Shown one piece after another: positions 1 through 7,947 of a stretch of 64,000 bases of DNA. A program made the position numbers and the translations under genes. This DNA comes from Variovorax gossypii (GTDB lineage Bacteria; Pseudomonadota; Gammaproteobacteria; Burkholderiales; Burkholderiaceae_C). Numbering within the stretch: the stretch's first letter is position 1; the number at the start of each line of letters is the position of its first letter. The DNA lies in contig NZ_RXOE01000001.1 in assembly GCF_003965815.1 (NCBI RefSeq), forward strand, positions 496,001-560,000. The letters run 5' to 3'. The notes under the pieces are model-generated. The model was not told where the DNA came from, ran no database searches, and worked only from the letters and a program-made list of their open reading frames with translations.

Positions 1-2
1 TG

Positions 3-866
3 CCTTACACGCCGGGCGGCTTCACCGACCAGATGGCGCGGCTGGTGCAGATCGGGCTGCAGACGAAGCTTGGCCAGCCGGTGCTGATCGACAACAAGCC
101 CGGAGCCAACAGCCTGATCGGCGTCGATGCGATCGCCAAGGCAGCGCCCGACGGCACGACCTTCGGCGTGGTCATCGCGGCCTATGCGGCCAACACCACG
201 CTGTACCCGAAGCTGCCCTACGACCCACGCAAGGACCTGACGGGCGTTTCGCTGATGGGCGTGTCGCCGCTGCTGGCGGCGGTGAATGTCGACGCGCCCT
301 TCAAGACCGCGCGCGAGCTCATCGACTACGCGCGCGCCAATCCGGGCAAGGTGAGCTTCGGCTCGTCGGGCAACGGCTCGGCGGCGCATCTCACCACCGA
401 GCTGTGGAAGTCGCTGACGCAGACGTACATGATCCACATCCCGTACCGCGGCGCGATGCCGGCGCTGACCGACCTGATGGGCGGGCAGATCCAGCTTTTC
501 TTCGATGCGCCCACGGGCCTCATCAACCAGGCCAAGGCGGGCAAGGTGCGGCTGATCGGCGTGGCGGGGGACAAGCGCCTCGCGGCGGCGCCTGAGGTGC
601 CGACATTCATCGAGCAGGGCTTCGCGGGCTTCATCGGCAGCACCTGGGCCGGCATGCTGGCGCCGGCGGCCACGCCGCGCGACATCGTCAAGCGCATGTC
701 GGAAGAGGTGGCCCGCATCATCAGGAGCGACGAGACGCGCGCGAAGCTCGACGCGATGGGCACCATTCCGGCGGGCAGCACGCCCGAGGAATTCGATGCA
801 TTCATCACCGCCGAGACGGCGAAGTGGGGAAAGGTCATCCGCACCGCGGGCGTGAAGGCCGAGTAG
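3..866 (+). CDS. Bug-family tripartite tricarboxylate transporter receptor, 5' truncated by window edge
   Basis: Periplasmic solute receptor of the Bug/TctC family, which binds carboxylates or similar small anions for TTT transporters or for sensing. The frame is open from base 3 and starts inside the family motif PGGFTDQMAR, normally about 45 residues into the precursor, so the signal peptide and first beta strand lie left of the window. Visible family features are VLIDNKPGANSLIG, the PYDPRKDL loop, the FGSSGNGSAAHL ligand-binding loop and the IPYRGAMPALTDLMGGQIQ segment. Stop codon at 864-866. No TctA/TctB membrane genes follow, which is usual for the many orphan Bug genes in Burkholderiales. 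The ligand cannot be predicted. Confidence 0.93.
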   Translation, partial: PYTPGGFTDQMARLVQIGLQTKLGQPVLIDNKPGANSLIGVDAIAKAAPDGTTFGVVIAAYAANTTLYPKLPYDPRKDLTGVSLMGVSPLLAAVNVDAPFKTARELIDYARANPGKVSFGSSGNGSAAHLTTELWKSLTQTYMIHIPYRGAMPALTDLMGGQIQLFFDAPTGLINQAKAGKVRLIGVAGDKRLAAAPEVPTFIEQGFAGFIGSTWAGMLAPAATPRDIVKRMSEEVARIIRSDETRAKLDAMGTIPAGSTPEEFDAFITAETAKWGKVIRTAGVKAE

Positions 867-1060
867 TGCTTTCAGCGTAGCCGGGTCTTTTCAGGACGGG
901 CTCCGAGTGTCCGGAAGGTCATTCGGATGGCACTGCACGGATAGCGCGGCCCGTCGAAGGGCAATCGAGAATTTCAGTGCCTCAGAGAAGGCGCGGGTCC
1001 ACCCAAGCTGAACAAGCGATGGGTTTGGCGAAATCCCAACTCGATACCTGGAGACAAATC

Positions 1061-2548
1061 TTGAACAAGACGACGAATTCCGGCCTTCGTGAGACATGGC
1101 GGTCGCGGCTGCTGCTGCGGCCCATCTTCGTGGCAATGGCCTGCGGCGGGTTCATTGCATCGGCCCACGCGGCCAGCGACATTTCGGGCACTCTCGTCCG
1201 GACCTGCTCCAACCAGTTGAACGGCACGCAGTACGGCGATGCCTTGCTCGACGATTTCCGCGGCACCCGCTTTCCTTCGCCGCGCACGGGCGGATTCACG
1301 GTCACGTCCGTCGAGCAGGTCTGGCTCGCGCTGCCGGCCTATTGCCTCATCAAGGGAACGATCCAGCCGACTTCTCCCGACCGCGTGGATCCGGCCGTCA
1401 AGGACCCGAGCTATCGCGTGCCCGACATCAACTACCAGATCTATGTGCCGGCCCAGTGGAACGGAAAGTTCGTGCAGCTCGGCGGCGGCGGATTCGCCTG
1501 GAAGACCGACGTTGTCGCCAACGGCATCCAGACCAATCTGCAGTATTCGCCCTCGCTGCAGGGGATTGCGCTGTCGAACTACGCCGTGATCCTCAGCGAC
1601 GCGGGCGCCGGCGATTCGGGCAAGTCGTTCAACCCTGATTTCGTGCGACCCGGCAGGAAGCTCGGTGAGGTCGCGAAGCAGGAAATGGTGAAGAACTTCG
1701 GGCAGGACTCCATCAAGAAATCGCTGGACGTCGGGCTGTATCTCCTGAAGAAGCTCACAGGGAGCAAGCCGACCGACACGTACTTCGTCGGCATTTCCAC
1801 CGGCGGCAGGCAGGCACTGAAGGCCATGGCGAACTGGCCCGACGCCTACGACGGCATCGTCGCGGGAGCGCCGCCCGTGGACGAGACCAACCTGCTCAAG
1901 AGCATCGAGGTGCCGGCGGTGGTCAACGACTGGGTGGTCAACTGGGGCAGCGCCTCGGCGATGATCACGAGCCTCTTCGGCCAGGAGGTGTCGCAGCAGA
2001 CCCTGAGCGACGGGCTGGGCGCCGTCTCGCGGCATCTGGCGGACGTGGCCATCGAGTCGGGCGCGGACTACGACGGCTACAACAGGCTGCTGGACGTGCT
2101 CGCGCCCGTCTGGAACGTCCAGCCCCGCGAACTCCTGCCGTTCTTCGACGCGGCGGCGAGCCAGAAGAAGGCGGGCGCGAAGGGCAAGAAGATCATCGTC
2201 TACCAGGGCACGTCGGACTTCCTGGTGCCCTGCACGCAGGCCGGTGAGTTCGTCAGCAAGCTGGCGGCCTTGCCTTCGGGTGGAAGGGTGACATCGGGCG
2301 AGATCAAGGCCTCGGTTCGCGCCTATTTCATCGAGGACTACAGCCACGGCTTCTACAACACCAATACGCTGCTCAGGCGGATTGGCCTGACGCCGCTACA
2401 GCTGGCCTGGAATGCGGTGGCTGACCTCGACAACTGGGTGCACGACGATCAGGCCCGAGTCGGCGCGCCGTCGCTCGCAAGAAACGCGACGGGCGAGATT
2501 CCGTCGAACCAGGCCCTGAACGCCTGGAAATGCATCGCCAGCCCCTGA
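1061..2548 (+). CDS. Tannase/feruloyl esterase family protein, exported
   Basis: Probable secreted alpha/beta hydrolase acting on ester bonds of phenolic acids. I prefer the TTG at 1061 because GGAGA at 1050-1054 is six bases upstream and the protein then begins with a basic region and a hydrophobic leader ending in ASAHA (about residue 37). In-frame ATGs exist at 977 and 1019. The product is 495 aa, a normal length for the family. Nucleophile Ser246 lies in GISTGGRQ, the acid Asp near 386 in QGTSDF and the base His near 429 in DYSHGF. The two cysteines that flank Ser and His in classical members (CS-D-HC motif) are Ile and Gly here. The substrate is uncertain. The gene is convergent with the type VI cluster, 33 bases away. 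Confidence 0.85.
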   Translation: MNKTTNSGLRETWRSRLLLRPIFVAMACGGFIASAHAASDISGTLVRTCSNQLNGTQYGDALLDDFRGTRFPSPRTGGFTVTSVEQVWLALPAYCLIKGTIQPTSPDRVDPAVKDPSYRVPDINYQIYVPAQWNGKFVQLGGGGFAWKTDVVANGIQTNLQYSPSLQGIALSNYAVILSDAGAGDSGKSFNPDFVRPGRKLGEVAKQEMVKNFGQDSIKKSLDVGLYLLKKLTGSKPTDTYFVGISTGGRQALKAMANWPDAYDGIVAGAPPVDETNLLKSIEVPAVVNDWVVNWGSASAMITSLFGQEVSQQTLSDGLGAVSRHLADVAIESGADYDGYNRLLDVLAPVWNVQPRELLPFFDAAASQKKAGAKGKKIIVYQGTSDFLVPCTQAGEFVSKLAALPSGGRVTSGEIKASVRAYFIEDYSHGFYNTNTLLRRIGLTPLQLAWNAVADLDNWVHDDQARVGAPSLARNATGEIPSNQALNAWKCIASP

Positions 2549-2581
2549 GGCCGGCAGCGCCCCCGGCGCCAAGGCCAAGAG

Positions 2582-2968
2582 TCAGGGGGCCAGCACCAGC
2601 ACCTTGAACTGGCTCGGCACGATCCGCATGCCGATGATGTTGCAGCGGTTCTGCACCGACAGGCTGGTCATGCGCGTGCACGGCGTGCCCTTCAGCAGCA
2701 CGGTGAACGCGCCGGTGATGTGACGCGAGGGGCCCATCACCGTCTGCGAAACCACACCCATCAGCACCCCGGCGTTGTCGCCGTTGGTGATGGGCGTGGT
2801 GGTCGCCAGGTTGTGAGCGGGCGTGCCGCCGTAGAGGATGTTCCAGGCGTTGGGGATGGCGGTCGGCCCCAGCGCGAAGTTGGGGTAGGGAATCGGCAGC
2901 GCCGGCGGCGTCTTGCAGACGTCGGGGAAGGCGAGGTCAACGCCCATCATCTGTGCATTGGCAAACAT
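2582..2968 (-). CDS. DUF4150 (PAAR-like) type VI secretion tip protein
   Basis: Small 128-aa protein of the DUF4150/PAAR-like family, which caps the VgrG trimer as the sharp tip of the type VI secretion spike. Family-typical stretches are an N-terminal MFANAQMMGVDLAFPDVCKTP, then PIPYPNFALGPTAIPNAWNI, the G-rich TPITNGDNAG segment and a final HITGAFTVLLKGTPCTRMTS. It is the last gene of the minus-strand operon that begins with VgrG at 10290. It lies 18 bases after the DUF3540 gene. There is no fused toxin domain and no downstream cargo gene on this strand; the next gene is convergent. Confidence 0.9.
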   Translation of the reverse strand: MFANAQMMGVDLAFPDVCKTPPALPIPYPNFALGPTAIPNAWNILYGGTPAHNLATTTPITNGDNAGVLMGVVSQTVMGPSRHITGAFTVLLKGTPCTRMTSLSVQNRCNIIGMRIVPSQFKVLVLAP

Positions 2969-2986
2969 GGCAACGGCTCCTTCGGG

Positions 2987-3733
2987 TCAGCCCATGTGGA
3001 TCTGTTCGGCATCGACCTTGACCAGCCCCTTGCTGGTCAGCAGCGTGTTCTTCGAATGCAGGCGCAGGGTCTGCTCGGCCTCGATGTCGAGCTGGCCGGC
3101 ACGCACCTGTTCCACCTCCTCGGTCAGGCGGAAGCTCGAGCGGGTGAGCAGGTTGAAGCGGTCCAGCACCACCTCGCAGGCACGGCCGACGAAGTGCGAC
3201 ACCAGCACGCTGAAGCGGATGTGTCCGCCCTGGTAGTCCATCTCGCCGATCTCGCAATGGGCCTGCCGGGCCTGGGTGCGCCACTCGGGCGACTGCATGG
3301 CGATCGAGGTGTCCGACTCCAGTGCCATGGGGCCGGCGCTGCGCGCCCGGATGCCACCCGAGCGCGACACCAGCGTCAGGTCGCCGTCCACGGCCAGCGT
3401 CGCCTGCCGCGGGTCGGCCTGGGCGACCACCGCGATGACGAAGCTGTCGCCCTGGCGGGTCGAGGTGATCAGCACCGTATCGCCCGGCGCGGGCAGCAGC
3501 AGGCAACTGGCGACGCGCCGGCAGCGCAGCGATCCCTGGCCGTCGTCGAGGTCGACATCGAACCAGAGGTCGGCGTCGCTGGCGATCACAGTGGCGATTC
3601 GCGTGCCGGAGTCCGCGCGGCCTGCATGAGAAGGGCGCTGCATGAGCGGATCCAGCACGCCTTGCGTTGCATCGCTTGCGGTGGCGATCGTCTCGCCGGC
3701 CGTGGTCCCGTGGGTGTTCCGGGTGGAGGTCAT
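2987..3733 (-). CDS. DUF3540 domain protein, type VI accessory
   Basis: A 248-aa protein of the DUF3540 family, found almost only in VgrG/DUF2169/DUF4150 clusters and thought to help build or load the spike. The start at 3733 is fixed by an ATGA overlap with the stop of the upstream pentapeptide gene (3730-3733). A longer open frame upstream is only antisense or overlapping sequence. The N-terminal 40 residues are low-complexity. The rest is beta-rich, with a repeating polar pattern near the C terminus (LTLVSRSGGIRARS, TLRLHSKNTLLTSKG) that resembles the gp5/VgrG beta-helix. The biochemical role is unknown. Confidence 0.82.
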   Translation of the reverse strand: MTSTRNTHGTTAGETIATASDATQGVLDPLMQRPSHAGRADSGTRIATVIASDADLWFDVDLDDGQGSLRCRRVASCLLLPAPGDTVLITSTRQGDSFVIAVVAQADPRQATLAVDGDLTLVSRSGGIRARSAGPMALESDTSIAMQSPEWRTQARQAHCEIGEMDYQGGHIRFSVLVSHFVGRACEVVLDRFNLLTRSSFRLTEEVEQVRAGQLDIEAEQTLRLHSKNTLLTSKGLVKVDAEQIHMG

Positions 3734-4842
3734 GGGCTTTCTTTCTTGGGCCGGCGGCCATGGATGTCGCGGTCCAGGCGGGATGCGCGCTCGGGCTGCT
3801 GCAGCGCCACCTTCTCGGCTTCGTGCAGCGCAGGGTCCCGGTCCAGCGTACCCAGGCGGGTGCTGAACCTGGCACCGTCGAGGTCGGCGCGATGAAACAC
3901 GGTGCGCAGGAAAGCGGCATCGCGGAAGTCGGCCTGGACCAGCGAGGCATAGGAAAAATCGGCGTAGTCCAGGCGGCTGCCGGCGAATGTCGTCTGTCCG
4001 CAGTGCGCACGATGGAAGACGCCTTGCTCGAGCTGCGCCTGCGAGAAGTCCGCGCCGTCGAGATGGGCGTCGACCCAGATGCTGTGCTGGAAGTGGCCGC
4101 GCCGCGCATCGACGCCGCGCAGATCGGCCTCGGGAAACAGGCACTGCATGGCCTGCGCCTCCGCCAGCACCGCGTTGCGCAGATCGGCACCCTTGAAATT
4201 GCACTGCGTGAGGCGCGCATCGTGGAACCGGCACGCCGTCAGCACCGCATCGATGAACTGGCAGAGGTGAAACTGCTGCCCGGAGAAGTCCTGCCCCGCG
4301 AGGTCCGCCTCGCTGAAGATCGCGTTCGTGAAGCTGGCTCCGGCGTAGCGTGTGCCTGTGAGCTTTGCGCGAAAGAAGATGGTCGACGAGAAGGCCACCT
4401 CGTTGAAGGACACGCCCGTCAGGTCGCACTCGGAGAACACGGCCTTTTCGAGGCTGGCGCGGTCCAGGCAGGCGTCGTGCAGCTTGCTTTGATGGAAGTT
4501 CGCCTGGTCCATGAAGGCTCCATCAAATCGAACGCCTGGCAGGGTGCAGCCGCTGAACACCGAATGCGGCATGGATGCCGCGTCCAGCACCGCATCCTGC
4601 AGGCTGCATTCGTGGAAGGCGGCGCGCGTGAGTTCGGCCGCTGGCAGCTGCGCCTGGTCGAAGCGGCATTTCTCGAAGAGGGATTCGCCCAGGAGCGCGG
4701 CATCGGCCTGAACGCCCTGGAAGCTGCATTCACTGAACACGCCGCCGCGCAGGTCGATGCCCCTCATGTCCATGTTGCTGAAGTCCTTCTCGCGGATCGG
4801 CTCGCCGTTGCGGACCTGGGCTGCCAGCGTCTCGGCGTTCAC
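3730..4842 (-). CDS. Pentapeptide repeat protein
   Basis: 370-aa protein made almost wholly of pentapeptide repeats of the A(D/N)LxX type, for example ADLRGVDARRG and AHLDGADFSQ, from about residue 18 to 340. Such proteins fold as a four-sided right-handed beta helix. There is no signal peptide and no enzymatic domain. Start and stop both overlap neighbours by four bases (ATGA at 4839-4842 and 3730-3733), so it is translated as part of the type VI accessory operon. In such clusters pentapeptide proteins accompany DUF2169 proteins. Whether they are cargo, adaptor or scaffold is not settled, and nothing in this sequence decides it. Confidence 0.88.
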   Translation of the reverse strand: MNAETLAAQVRNGEPIREKDFSNMDMRGIDLRGGVFSECSFQGVQADAALLGESLFEKCRFDQAQLPAAELTRAAFHECSLQDAVLDAASMPHSVFSGCTLPGVRFDGAFMDQANFHQSKLHDACLDRASLEKAVFSECDLTGVSFNEVAFSSTIFFRAKLTGTRYAGASFTNAIFSEADLAGQDFSGQQFHLCQFIDAVLTACRFHDARLTQCNFKGADLRNAVLAEAQAMQCLFPEADLRGVDARRGHFQHSIWVDAHLDGADFSQAQLEQGVFHRAHCGQTTFAGSRLDYADFSYASLVQADFRDAAFLRTVFHRADLDGARFSTRLGTLDRDPALHEAEKVALQQPERASRLDRDIHGRRPKKESP

Positions 4843-7493
4843 GCGCTGCCTGCCTCGGCGCGCCGGGGCAGTGTCTTCATCTGTTCGATGTGGGCACCCA
4901 GGGTGATCGTGCCGTGGCTGATGAGAACCTGGGCGACATCGGCGCGGAACAGGTTGGCCTCGCCCAGGTCGGCATCGACCAGGCAGGCTTTCTGGAGGTT
5001 GGCATTCATGAGATTGGCGAGCCGCAGGGAGGCTCGCGTGAAATCGGCGCGGATGAAGAGGCTGTCGGGCGCAGCCGCCGCGCGCAGGTCCGCGCCCTTG
5101 AGCGACGCGGAGGAGAAATCGCAGGTATCGAGCGTGGCCCGCCTGAAGTTCGCGCCGTCGAGCGGCAGTTCGCGCAAGGTGCAGTGCACCAGCGTGGCGT
5201 CCTCGAAGTCGGCCTCGCGGAGATCCGTAGTGCCGACGAAGCTGGTCGTCTTGAGCAAGGCTCGCCGGAACCGGGTGCCCTTGTGCAGCGGGGTGTGGGC
5301 CCAGCTGCAGGCTTCGACGGTGGCGCCGGAAAAATCAACCGACTCGAATTCGGCCTGCACGAACAGCACCTTTTCCAGGCGCGCCTCGCCGAAGTCGCAG
5401 CGCGCCAGCCGGCAGTGTTCGGCCATGCTCACGTAGCTCAGGTCGGCGCGCCGCAGGCTGCAACCCGCGAGCTCGATCCCCTGCAGCAACAGATGGCTCC
5501 ACTTCGCCTCGTCGAGACAGCAGCCGTCGAGGCGCAGCTTTTCCATCTGCGTGCGCTCGAAGCGGGCCTGCGCGAAGTTGGTGTTCTCGCAGCGGGCGAG
5601 GCTGAGGTTGGCACGCTCCAGGTTGCAGCCCGTCAGCGAGGCCTGGCGCAGGTCGGCGCGCACCAGCACCGATTGGCTCAAGTCGGCGCCATCCAGGCGG
5701 GTGCCCTGGAGGCGCGCGCCTTCGAGCAAGGTCTGGTGCATGCGGGCGCCCCGCAGATCGAGGCCCGACAGGTCGCAGCCCGTCAGGTCCATGGCCGACA
5801 GATCGCGGTCCGCGGCCATGGCGGCGAGCACGCGTTCGCGCGCCTGCGCATTCTGTTCGGCGGCCATCGGGTCGGCAGCGGCCTGGTGGTGCGCGCCCAT
5901 GCGGTACAGCGTCAGCATGTCCTTGCGGCCCCGTTGCCCGACGGCCTGCAGCTCGGCGTGCTCGGCGGCGCTCATGGCCGGGGTACCCGTGGCCGCGGCG
6001 ATGCCGGCCAGCCCCTGGAGGATCGTCTCGGCGTCGAACTTCGGCGGGCCCTTGAGCTGCGCGTTCTGGCTTTCCTCGATGATCCGGCCGCTGTCGAAGC
6101 CCGCCTTGCGCGATTCGGATGCGTTGTCCCGCGCCGCCTTCGCGACTTCCTGCCTGGCTTCCTCCAGCTTGCGTTCCTGTTCGCGCTGGTAGGCGCGGGT
6201 CTTGTCGATGAACTCGGGCAGCTCGGCCAGCGTGGGCATCTTGTCGAAAGGCTTCGGCAGGGGCCGTTCCCGGAAGTAACGCGGCTTGTGGCCGGCCTCC
6301 AGGGCGCGCGCCGTCAGTTCGGCTCGCAGGCGCTCGCCCTTATCCTTGATGTTCCTTGCCAGGATCGATTCGCGCGCGTCGATCCGGTCCAGCCAGGGGC
6401 CGATGGCCGAGGCCGGCAGCAGCTCCTCGTCGAGAAACGCATGGATCGCGCCTTTCTCGAGGTTGCAGCGGTTCTCGAAGACCTTCTCGTAGTGGGAGAG
6501 GGGGCGCGGCGGGCTGTCGGCCGCCTCCATCGCCGGCATGACGTGCGTGATGTCCGCGGCATCGTCCTCGACGATGGTCGTCTCGCCGTGGAAGATCAGC
6601 ATGACCTGCGCCAGGTGCGGGAAGAACCAGGCGGTGGTCAGCCGCAGCGGCACCTCTTCCAGCGCGAGAGGCGGCGCGGACTTTCTCGCCACGAAGCCGC
6701 GTGCGCGCAGATCCGGAAGCCGCCCGCGCAGTACCGTGTGCTCCGGGTGCATGTTCCAGATCTCGTAGGGCGCGGCCGCGGGGATGGACAGTTCGTCGTT
6801 CCAGCGTTGCTCCGGGGCCGCGCTGTTGAAGAACTGCCAGTCCATGTCGCGCGCAAAGCCGGGGTAGAGCGTCTCGCGCCAGCGGTCGCCGTAGTCCGTT
6901 CCCAGCAGCTTCAGGCGCTCGGGCAGATCGACGTCCATCGCACCCGGGCAGGCCGGAGTCGGACGCCGGTCGGGACGGTCCATGCCGTCGCCCGGGCGTT
7001 CGACATTGGGAAGCCGCTGCACCAGCAGGCCATTGACCATCTCGAGTGCGTACCCGATGCCCGCGGGGTTGGCGGCAAAGCCGGGACCGCCGAACGCGTG
7101 CTGCCAGTCCAGCCGCATGGTGTCGAAAGCCTGCGGCTCGGTGGCACGGCCATCCAGCCAGTAGCGGTCGCCCGAAACGAGGAACTGGCGCCGCAGGCCG
7201 CCGACGCGCAGCTCGACCGCGCAGCGTGTCTTGTCCTGCTGGTGGCAGGTGTAGGCCTGGCCGCTCACCAGGAACTCGGGCCGCAGCTTGGGAATGCCGA
7301 GATCGATCGCGGACTGGTTTCCCAATTCGGTGGAGACGGTCTTCCAGAGCTCCGTCTCCGGCAGCAGCACGCCTCCTTCGCCGAGGGTGTGCATGCCGAT
7401 CACGGTGAGTGCGAGACGTTGGCTTTGCTCGCTTTGCGCGCGCAGGAAGGGGCGTGTCAGGACGCTCAGGCGCAGGGGTTTGATGGTTTTCAC
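4839..7493 (-). CDS. DUF2169 domain protein with C-terminal pentapeptide repeats, type VI adaptor
   Basis: 884-aa two-part protein. Residues 1-about 330 are a DUF2169 domain (opening MKTIKPLRLSVLTRPF, then LDWQHAFGGPGFAANPAGIGY), a family linked to loading of cargo onto VgrG/PAAR. A charged, probably coiled-coil linker follows (about residues 420-480, with EQERKLEEARQEVAKAARDN). Residues from about 570 to 870 are pentapeptide repeats (MDLTGCDLSGLDLRGARM onward). It starts eight bases after the small membrane-protein gene and overlaps the next pentapeptide gene by four bases. The fusion of adaptor and beta-helix suggests that it physically bridges the spike and the free-standing pentapeptide protein; this is inference. 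Confidence 0.9.
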   Translation of the reverse strand: MKTIKPLRLSVLTRPFLRAQSEQSQRLALTVIGMHTLGEGGVLLPETELWKTVSTELGNQSAIDLGIPKLRPEFLVSGQAYTCHQQDKTRCAVELRVGGLRRQFLVSGDRYWLDGRATEPQAFDTMRLDWQHAFGGPGFAANPAGIGYALEMVNGLLVQRLPNVERPGDGMDRPDRRPTPACPGAMDVDLPERLKLLGTDYGDRWRETLYPGFARDMDWQFFNSAAPEQRWNDELSIPAAAPYEIWNMHPEHTVLRGRLPDLRARGFVARKSAPPLALEEVPLRLTTAWFFPHLAQVMLIFHGETTIVEDDAADITHVMPAMEAADSPPRPLSHYEKVFENRCNLEKGAIHAFLDEELLPASAIGPWLDRIDARESILARNIKDKGERLRAELTARALEAGHKPRYFRERPLPKPFDKMPTLAELPEFIDKTRAYQREQERKLEEARQEVAKAARDNASESRKAGFDSGRIIEESQNAQLKGPPKFDAETILQGLAGIAAATGTPAMSAAEHAELQAVGQRGRKDMLTLYRMGAHHQAAADPMAAEQNAQARERVLAAMAADRDLSAMDLTGCDLSGLDLRGARMHQTLLEGARLQGTRLDGADLSQSVLVRADLRQASLTGCNLERANLSLARCENTNFAQARFERTQMEKLRLDGCCLDEAKWSHLLLQGIELAGCSLRRADLSYVSMAEHCRLARCDFGEARLEKVLFVQAEFESVDFSGATVEACSWAHTPLHKGTRFRRALLKTTSFVGTTDLREADFEDATLVHCTLRELPLDGANFRRATLDTCDFSSASLKGADLRAAAAPDSLFIRADFTRASLRLANLMNANLQKACLVDADLGEANLFRADVAQVLISHGTITLGAHIEQMKTLPRRAEAGSA

Positions 7494-7500
7494 AGCGGGA

Positions 7501-7935
7501 TCAGCGCCTTGCGCCGCGGATCACCAGCGGTGTATGCCTGCGGTCGATGGCCAGCCGCGACGGGTCCTGCGGGTCCTGCAGCAGATGAATGTCGGGCCGG
7601 CCCGCCGAGAAATGAGCCAGCAGGTCCTCGTCGATGAGGGTGCGCAAGGTGGTCTGCTGTTCGATGCCGGCGGCATCGACATAGGCGACGCCCAGTTGCA
7701 CGGCCGTCATGCGCTGCCCGACGGGGCCGCGCCGGGAGTAGCCGCTGGGCGAGCGCATCAGGGAAACCGCGACGCCCTGCAGCGGGCGCCCGTCGGCCTG
7801 CAGCTGCTGCCACAGCCGGCCTTCCTCGGAATAGGCGCGATGGCTCATCAGCGCCACCGCGAGCACGATTGCGGCGAGCGCGATCACGCCCAGGCTGACG
7901 ATGCCGAACACTCCCCACAGAACGATATCGAGCAC
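7501..7935 (-). CDS. Small membrane protein of the type VI accessory cluster
   Basis: 144-aa protein with one strong N-terminal membrane segment (about residues 4-30, rich in V, L, I and A) followed by a soluble domain. The soluble part, with GRPLQGVAVSLMRS and the ending DPQDPSRLAIDRR, resembles the DUF3592-like extracytoplasmic domain found in many small bacterial membrane proteins. It sits between vgrG (12 bases upstream) and the DUF2169 gene (7 bases downstream), so it is cotranscribed. I do not recognise a specific function. Its place in the operon makes an immunity or anchoring role possible but unproven. Confidence 0.7.
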   Translation of the reverse strand: MLDIVLWGVFGIVSLGVIALAAIVLAVALMSHRAYSEEGRLWQQLQADGRPLQGVAVSLMRSPSGYSRRGPVGQRMTAVQLGVAYVDAAGIEQQTTLRTLIDEDLLAHFSAGRPDIHLLQDPQDPSRLAIDRRHTPLVIRGARR

Positions 7936-7947
7936 CTTGTCTACGCC

